From the NCBI GenBank assembly GCA_900544725.1, contig UQWK01000065.1, forward strand, positions 1 through 9,440: a stretch of DNA of 9,440 nt, in the 5' to 3' direction. Source of the DNA: an uncultured Collinsella sp. (lineage in GTDB: Bacteria; Actinomycetota; Coriobacteriia; Coriobacteriales; Coriobacteriaceae). Made by a program: the position numbers and the translations under genes. Each line of letters begins with the position of its first letter. Position 1 is the first letter of the stretch. The notes beneath the pieces were generated by a model. That model made no database searches and was not told where the DNA came from. It saw nothing but the letters and a program-made list of their open reading frames with translations. Of the stretch, positions 5,700-9,440 are shown piece after piece.

Positions 5700-6866
5700 T
5701 TGAGTGAGATTCAGAACTCGTCCATTTTCTCTCTTGACGATGTCAACGAGGAGGAGATGAACAACCTCATCGACGGTACGATTACCGACTTTGATGAGGG
5801 CGATCTCGTTAACGGCACTGTCGTTAAGATCGAGCATGACGAGGTGCTCGTTGACATCGGATTCAAGTCCGAGGGCGTTATCCCGGTCCGCGAGCTGTCC
5901 ATCCGTAAGGACGCTAACCCTGCAGACATCGTTGCACTCGGTGATCCCATCGAGGCCCTAGTTCTCCAGAAGGAGGACAAGGACGGTCGTCTGGTCCTCT
6001 CCAAGAAGCGTGCCGAGTACGAGCGTGCTTGGAACCGCATCGAGGAGAAGTTCAACTCCGGCGAGAACGTCGAGGGCGAGGTTATCGAGGTTGTCAAGGG
6101 CGGCCTGATCCTCGACATCGGCCTGCGTGGCTTCCTGCCCGCTTCCCTCGTCGACCTCCGTCGCGTCAAGGACCTCACCTCCTACATGGGCACCCGCATC
6201 GAGGCCCGCGTCATCGAGATGGACCGCAACCGCAACAACGTCGTCCTCTCCCGTCGCGTCGTGCTCGAGGAGTCTCGTAAGGCCGAGCGCTCCGAGATCC
6301 TGTCCAAGCTCAAGTCTGGCATGCGTCTCCAGGGCACCGTTTCCTCCATCGTCGACTTCGGCGCCTTCGTCGACCTCGGCGGTATCGACGGCCTCATCCA
6401 CATCTCCGAGCTCTCCTGGAACCACGTCAACCATCCTTCCGAGGTTGTCAAGGTCGGCCAGGAGGTCGAGGTCGAGGTTCTCGACGTCGATCTCAACCGC
6501 GAGCGCATCTCCCTGGGTCTCAAGCAGACCACCGAGGATCCGTGGCGCGCACTGGTCAAGAAGTACCCCGTCGGCGCTATCGTCGAGGGCACTGTGACCA
6601 AGCTTGTCCCGTTCGGCGCTTTCGTCGACCTGGGCGAGGGCATCGAGGGCCTGGTGCACATCTCCGAGATGGCCAACAAGCACGTCGATCAGCCTTCTCA
6701 GGTCACCCACGTGGGCGACAAGGTTCAGGTCAAGGTCATGGAGATCGACCTCGACCGTCGTCGTATCTCCCTGTCCATGAAGTCCGCTGCTGAGACTCTG
6801 GGCGTCGAGATCGAGGTTACCCCGCTGCCTTCCGAGAAGAAGGACGAGGAGACCGACGCCGAGTAA
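5700..6866 (+). CDS. rpsA: 30S ribosomal protein S1, four-domain form
   Basis: The product is a 388-residue RNA-binding protein of the small ribosomal subunit that helps mRNA binding at initiation. Four S1 (OB-fold) repeats are visible, roughly at residues 34-104, 120-187, 206-275 and 291-361. The last two carry the clearest signature, FGAFVDLG followed by GLVHISE or GLIHISE, and the first two are more divergent, as is usual. Four repeats and an acidic tail (EKKDEETDAE) are shorter than the six-repeat E. coli protein but normal for actinobacteria and their relatives. The start is TTG, 7 bases after AAAGGGG; no better in-frame start exists nearby. Codon use is extreme (GTC, CTC, CGT, AAG), as expected for very high expression. 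It ends at a strong terminator and is probably a single-gene unit. Confidence 0.95.
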   Translation: MSEIQNSSIFSLDDVNEEEMNNLIDGTITDFDEGDLVNGTVVKIEHDEVLVDIGFKSEGVIPVRELSIRKDANPADIVALGDPIEALVLQKEDKDGRLVLSKKRAEYERAWNRIEEKFNSGENVEGEVIEVVKGGLILDIGLRGFLPASLVDLRRVKDLTSYMGTRIEARVIEMDRNRNNVVLSRRVVLEESRKAERSEILSKLKSGMRLQGTVSSIVDFGAFVDLGGIDGLIHISELSWNHVNHPSEVVKVGQEVEVEVLDVDLNRERISLGLKQTTEDPWRALVKKYPVGAIVEGTVTKLVPFGAFVDLGEGIEGLVHISEMANKHVDQPSQVTHVGDKVQVKVMEIDLDRRRISLSMKSAAETLGVEIEVTPLPSEKKDEETDAE

Positions 6867-6890
6867 ATCGGTTTGACGATCACTTGTTTT

Positions 6891-6925
6891 AAGGGATCCG
6901 TCCGCAATGGACGGGTCCCTTTTTG
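6891..6925 (+). terminator. Intrinsic terminator after rpsA
   Basis: AAGGGATCCGTCC (6891-6903) pairs with GGACGGGTCCCTT (6909-6921) over 13 bp with one T-G wobble and a 5-base loop, ending in a T5 run. It lies 24 bases after the rpsA stop. Confidence 0.95.
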
Positions 6926-6978
6926 CATTTGTTGCTGAGGTGCGCGATGCTGCCCGGGCTGTCCACGGGCTATTGGGT

Positions 6979-7054
6979 TGTCGGTGCATGAAAAAATGCC
7001 GACATCCCGCCTCGGGGAGGAGGCGGGAACGCACCGAGTAGACGGAGGGGTGCG
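6979..7054. repeat. Three consecutive hairpins between rpsA and rnpB
   Basis: Hairpin 1: TGTCG and GCAT (6979-6989) with ATGC and CGACA (6996-7004), loop GAAAAA. Hairpin 2: CCCGCCTC (7006-7013) with GAGGCGGG (7020-7027), a perfect 8-bp stem. Hairpin 3: CGCACC (7030-7035) with GGTGCG (7049-7054). They lie only a few bases apart. On the minus strand, hairpin 2 is followed about 10 bases later by a T6 run. It could be a small structured RNA or a minus-strand terminator; no function is assigned. The rest of the rpsA-rnpB gap shows no gene. Confidence 0.5.
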
Positions 7055-7174
7055 GAGCGCGGTCGCGTCTCGACTGACGACGTTGCCCATCGACGACCCT
7101 ATTGTACTGCATAGCGTGGTTCTTGGTTTATCGTGTCGAACGCTTGTGTTGTGCCATCGCCTGCGGCAACGGTG

Positions 7175-7183
7175 TGCTACACT
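7175..7183 (+). promoter_or_regulatory. Extended -10 promoter element of rnpB
   Basis: TGCTACACT is an extended -10 (TGn plus TACACT) ending 7 bases before the first paired base of the RNase P RNA. No good -35 is found at 16-18 bases; TTGTGC at 7149-7154 is too far away. The placement supports it more than the sequence does. Confidence 0.5.
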
Positions 7184-7190
7184 CTTGCAC

Positions 7191-7554
7191 TGCTGAGTGG
7201 GCCAGACGGTTGCGCGATGTGCTGCTTGCAGCACACGTGAGGAAAGTCCGGGCTCCAGAGGGCGGGATGCCGGCTAACGGCCGGGCGGAGTGATCCGACG
7301 GAAAGCGCCGCAGAAAAGAAGACTCCCACCTGCGCCGCAAGGCGTAAAGGGAAAAGCTGAAACGGTGGTGTAAGAGACCACCAGCGTCGTGGTAACACGG
7401 CGGCTTGGCAAGCCCCATCCGGAGCAAGCGCGAATAGGAACGCTATGGGCCGGCCCGGTCCGCGTTCGGGTAGCGTGCGTGGAGCTGCATGGTAACGTGC
7501 AGACAAGATAAATGACCGTTCACGACAGAACCCGGCTTATCGGCCCACTCGGCA
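7191..7554 (+). ncRNA. rnpB: RNase P RNA, bacterial type A
   Basis: This is the catalytic RNA of ribonuclease P, which removes the 5' leader of tRNA precursors together with the RnpA protein. The ends pair in helix P1: GAGTGGGCC (7195-7203) with GGCCCACTC (7542-7550), extendable by four more pairs to 7191 and 7554. Helix P3 is GTGCTGC and GCAGCAC (7219-7225, 7228-7234). The universal core pieces are present: GAGGAAAGTCCGGGCTCC (7239-7256) at the 5' side and ACAGAACCCGGCTTAT (7525-7540) at the 3' side, which form P4 and flanking residues. About 364 bases is normal for type A. The ends are taken from P1 pairing and may be off by a few bases. Open frames across this region are chance. Confidence 0.97.
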
Positions 7555-7561
7555 CTTTGTT

Positions 7562-7826
7562 GACGCTGCGAACCCGTCAGCGCGGCAATCTGCCTTTCAA
7601 GCCTTCGGGTATGACCATAAGGTCAATGCCCTCGTCTTTCAAGGCACCTTGCTCGCGCTGACGGGCTCTCGCTTTCGTTGGCGGAATCATCGGCGGTTCC
7701 GTTCTTGGCATCTCGCTGTTTTTGCCTGGTCATCGGCGTTGCCGTTCTATTTACCGGGGTTATCGGTACGGCCTTTGCCGTATTATTGAGGCTGTTTGTT
7801 GCTGCGCTTTATTCTATTGAGGGGCT
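7562..7826 (+). pseudogene. Possible decayed small membrane-protein gene
   Basis: The 275 bases between rnpB and the YigZ gene have no intact gene, but plus-strand translation shows protein-like stretches in three successive frames. Frame from 7562 reads to about LALTG (7664). The frame through 7665 gives a glycine-rich hydrophobic piece with VGGIIGGSVLGISLFLPG (7677-7730). The frame from about 7726 gives LVIGVAVLFTGVIGTAFAVL and more hydrophobic residues. Each step is a +1 shift, the second beside a T5 run. This could be a membrane protein broken by two frameshifts, or chance hydrophobic translation of G/C/T-rich DNA that also forms the long stem. I recognise no family. Low confidence. Confidence 0.25.
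7573..7665 (+). repeat. Long-range 16-bp stem just downstream of rnpB
   Basis: CCCGTCAGCGCG (7573-7584) is exactly complementary to CGCGCTGACGGG (7654-7665), and GCAA (7585-7588) continues into TTGC (7649-7652) with one bulged T. Inside, TGCCTT (7591-7596) pairs with AAGGCA (7641-7646), and GGGTATGACC (7607-7616) folds on GGTC plus AATGCCC (7621-7631). The element is about 93 bases long with three nested helices. What follows (CTCTCGCTTTCG) is not a proper T tract, so a simple terminator is doubtful. Confidence 0.6.
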
Positions 7827-7829
7827 TTG

Positions 7830-8465
7830 TTGGACAGCTATTTTACTCTGCAATCGAATATTGAGGCTTCGGGCGAGTTTGTGGACCGCAAGAGCCGGTT
7901 TATTGCCCAGCTGGTCCATATTGAGTCCGAGGATGAGGCGAATGCCTTTATCGAGATGGTTCGCAAGCGTCATTACGACGCTCGACACAATGTTCCCGCG
8001 TGGATTTTGGTCGATGGGCGCGAGCGCCAGAGCGATGATGGTGAGCCGAGCCGCACGAGCGGCATGCCTACGCTCGAGGTGCTGCGCGGTGCGGGGCTCA
8101 AAAATGTTTGCTGCGTGGTGACGCGCTATTTTGGTGGCACGCTGTTGGGGCCTGGTGGCTTGGTGCGCGCCTATACTGCGGCAACGCAGGCGGCGGTGGC
8201 CGCGGCTCAGGAGGCCGGGCAGATCGTTGAGATGACGAGTGTCGTGCCGGTTGACGTGCATGTGGCCTATCCGCAGTATGAGCAGGTGCTTCGTTTGGCG
8301 CAGGATTCGGGCGCCAAGGTTTCGGATACCGATTACGCGGATGCCGTGACACTTCACTTGGTGTTTAAGGCGGGGGAGCAGGAGCCATTTTGCGCCAAGA
8401 TGCGCGAGCTTATGGCGGGACGCGAGGAGATCGAGGTCGGCGCTCCCGAATTTGCCGAGTTCTGA
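7830..8465 (+). CDS. YigZ/IMPACT-family protein (UPF0029)
   Basis: The product is a 211-residue cytosolic protein of the widely conserved YigZ/IMPACT family, whose exact bacterial role is not settled; the eukaryotic relative modulates the kinase GCN2, and a link to translation or stress has been proposed. The N-terminal UPF0029 domain carries the signature: GEPSRTSGMPTLEVL followed by RYFGGTLLGPGGLVRAY (about residues 94-112). The C-terminal part (from about 135) fits the ferredoxin-like DUF1949 domain. Two adjacent TTG codons could start it; I prefer 7830 because GAGGGG (7819-7824) is then 5 bases away, against 2 for 7827. No ATG or GTG start is suitably placed. A very strong terminator begins 4 bases after its stop, so it ends its transcript. 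Family is secure, function is not. Confidence 0.92.
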   Translation: MDSYFTLQSNIEASGEFVDRKSRFIAQLVHIESEDEANAFIEMVRKRHYDARHNVPAWILVDGRERQSDDGEPSRTSGMPTLEVLRGAGLKNVCCVVTRYFGGTLLGPGGLVRAYTAATQAAVAAAQEAGQIVEMTSVVPVDVHVAYPQYEQVLRLAQDSGAKVSDTDYADAVTLHLVFKAGEQEPFCAKMRELMAGREEIEVGAPEFAEF

Positions 8466-8468
8466 CGG

Positions 8469-8521
8469 CGACGGCCGGCGTGCTTTTGGATGGATTCCAA
8501 GCGCGCCGGCCGTCGTTTTTC
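8469..8521 (+). terminator. Very strong intrinsic terminator after the YigZ gene
   Basis: CGACGGCCGGCG (8469-8480) pairs perfectly with CGCCGGCCGTCG (8504-8515). A T-G and GCTT/AAGC extend this to 17 bp around a 13-base loop, followed by TTTTT. It begins 4 bases after the stop codon. The minus-strand side lacks a T tract, so it should act mainly on the plus strand. Confidence 0.95.
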
Positions 8522-8533
8522 TGTTGCTGCCGT

Positions 8534-8980
8534 TTACTCGGCGAGCTGCTTTAGCACATCGCAGGCGATCTCGATGGCATCGTCGATGCAACCGGGGCAG
8601 CTGCGGAGCGGACCCTTATCCGATCCGATGCCCTTGAGCGTGCCGCAGACGGTCGTCGTGTTCTTCTCGCCAAAACGCTTGGCGATCTCGCGCGACAGCT
8701 TGTAGGTCTGTCCCTTGGTCTTGGGGTTTTCCATGCCATCGCTCATCACAAAGCCCATGATGGCCACGGCGCCCGAGATGGCGCCGCAGGTCTCGGTCAT
8801 GCCGCCCATGCCGGCGCCGAAGCCCTCGGTGAGGGTAAAGGCGGTCTCGGGGTCGAGTCCGACGGCGGGCGCGAGCGTGCAGGCAACGGCCTGGGCGCAG
8901 TTGAAGCCTCGAGCGTGGTATTCGGCAGCTTGAGTCTGGCAGGCGGCGGTGTCGAGCTGGGCGGTATCAATCTGTTTCAT
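8534..8980 (-). CDS. C_GCAxxG_C_C-family cysteine-rich protein
   Basis: The product is a 148-residue soluble protein of the C_GCAxxG_C_C family, small proteins of anaerobes with conserved cysteines that are thought to be redox-active or metal-binding; their function is not established. Seen: GFNCAQAV with Cys28; TEGFGAGMGGMTETCGAISGA with Cys65, the glycine-rich family core; VCGTLKG with Cys112; and CPGC with Cys128 and Cys131. The frame extends 35 codons upstream, but I chose the inner ATG because AAGGAGAGG sits just before it on the minus strand and the extra residues look unrelated. It converges on the YigZ gene and diverges from the MetY-like gene across 234 bases. The second CXXC-type pair and isolated cysteines fit disulfide chemistry or an iron-sulfur site. 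Confidence 0.85.
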   Translation of the reverse strand: MKQIDTAQLDTAACQTQAAEYHARGFNCAQAVACTLAPAVGLDPETAFTLTEGFGAGMGGMTETCGAISGAVAIMGFVMSDGMENPKTKGQTYKLSREIAKRFGEKNTTTVCGTLKGIGSDKGPLRSCPGCIDDAIEIACDVLKQLAE

Positions 8981-9093
8981 GTGCCTCTCCTTAAATGCGG
9001 TGTACCCGCCTATGGTACCCTTGCCGGCGCATTTGCTCATTGAGACCGCGGTGCATATCTCATTGTTTTTCGCCATCGAACTCAACCTTTCAG

Positions 9094-9124
9094 ATTTGCG
9101 ACAAATAAACCTGATTACTTTGTC
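9094..9124. promoter_or_regulatory. Operator-like dyads upstream of the MetY-like gene
   Basis: ATTTG-CGA-CAAAT (9094-9106) is a perfect palindrome with a 3-base centre. Overlapping it, GACAAA (9100-9105) is complementary to TTTGTC (9119-9124) across 13 bases. The cluster lies 24-54 bases before the putative -35, a usual place for an activator or a shared operator between divergent genes. Confidence 0.45.
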
Positions 9125-9147
9125 CCATAACCTATCGGCGGGATGGG

Positions 9148-9176
9148 TTGAGAGGGGTGCGCGGGAGCGGTATCGT
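9148..9176 (+). promoter_or_regulatory. Probable promoter of the MetY-like gene
   Basis: TTGAGA (9148-9153) matches the -35 consensus at 5 of 6 positions and lies exactly 17 bases before TATCGT (9171-9176), which matches the -10 at 4 of 6. The implied leader is about 32 bases. No SAM riboswitch core is visible in this short leader. Confidence 0.55.
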
Positions 9177-9214
9177 GAACCGAATAAAACAAAACCCGAG
9201 CAAGGGAGCTAGAT

Positions 9215-9440
9215 ATGAGCGATCAGACCATCGGTACCACGTGTGTTCAGGGCGGCTATCGTCCGGGCGATGCGGAGCCGCGTCAGGTGCCCATCTACCA
9301 GTCCACCACGTGGAAGTACGACACGTCCGAGCATATGGGCAAGCTGTTCGACCTGGAGGAGTCGGGCTACTTCTATAGCCGCCTTCAGAATCCCACGTGT
9401 GACCTCGTTGCCGCCAAGATCTGCGAGATGGAGGGCGGCA
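9215..9440 (+). CDS. metY: O-acetylhomoserine sulfhydrylase-like PLP enzyme (partial, cut by window end)
   Basis: Only the first 75 codons are present; the frame is open to the window edge. They match the N-terminus of the Cys/Met-metabolism PLP enzymes: an early Cys-x-x-Gly-Gly, then PIYQSTTWKYDTSEHMG, FDLEESGYFYSRLQNPT and AAKICEMEGG. The YSRLQNPT segment corresponds to the cofactor- and substrate-contacting loop (YxRxxNPT) of the family. The likely role is making homocysteine from O-acetylhomoserine and sulfide; methionine gamma-lyase or cystathionine gamma-synthase activity cannot be excluded without the rest. AAGGGAG (9202-9208) precedes ATG 9215 by 6 bases. A probable promoter lies upstream, and it diverges from the cysteine-rich protein gene. 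Confidence 0.85.
   Translation, partial: MSDQTIGTTCVQGGYRPGDAEPRQVPIYQSTTWKYDTSEHMGKLFDLEESGYFYSRLQNPTCDLVAAKICEMEGG

Noticed and set aside
5958..7112. A 384-codon minus-strand frame opposite rpsA
   Set aside because: It is an antisense shadow of the rpsA codon bias: the sequence is low-complexity (Asp, Leu, Val, Glu), it runs through the rpsA terminator and it has no recognisable domain.
7177..7506. Open frames on both strands over 7100-7510
   Set aside because: The DNA is the RNase P RNA gene, so these frames are chance.
7809..8591. A 260-codon minus-strand frame opposite the YigZ gene
   Set aside because: The plus-strand frame carries the clear YigZ signature; this one is a His/Arg-rich shadow crossing the terminator.
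9121..9214. Possible SAM riboswitch before the MetY-like gene
   Set aside because: The promoter lies at 9148-9176, leaving a leader of about 32 bases, too short for a known SAM riboswitch, and no conserved core is seen.

Overview
The window looks like ordinary chromosomal DNA from a high-GC member of the Coriobacteriia, most likely Collinsella or a close relative. That assignment is inference from remembered gene content and protein style: a four-domain ribosomal protein S1, a type A RNase P RNA, strong G/C third-position bias, and GTG or TTG starts on several genes. I see no phage, insertion sequence, CRISPR array, tRNA or rRNA. The content is housekeeping genes plus a loose sulfur and redox theme.

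Layout, left to right: argH (+, arginine synthesis) with its own terminator; a 384-base gap with hairpins, an 18-bp tandem repeat and a possible promoter; ndk (+), convergent with rpiB (-), with a hairpin-rich terminator zone between them; a divergent control region; a cyuA-type L-cysteine desulfidase (+) whose stop codon overlaps by 4 bases that of a convergent HAD-family hydrolase (-); a 316-base divergent gap; rpsA (+) with a strong terminator; a gap with three consecutive hairpins; rnpB (+), the RNase P RNA; a structured gap that may hold a decayed membrane-protein gene; a YigZ/IMPACT-family gene (+) with a very strong terminator; a C_GCAxxG_C_C-family protein (-); a divergent promoter region; and the first 75 codons of an O-acetylhomoserine sulfhydrylase-like gene (+), cut off by the window end.

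Most genes appear to be single transcription units, since nearly every one has its own terminator or opposes its neighbour. The links between genes are thematic. The cysteine desulfidase releases sulfide, pyruvate and ammonia from cysteine, while the MetY-like enzyme at the right edge would fix sulfide into homocysteine. The cysteine-rich protein beside it could be a redox or metal protein, but that is inference from position and cysteines only.

I found no convincing new biological system. The points most worth checking are in non-coding DNA: a hairpin that would bury the rpsA ribosome binding site, a 16-bp long-range stem just after rnpB, three hairpins in a row before rnpB, and symmetric operator-like sites in the divergent promoter regions.
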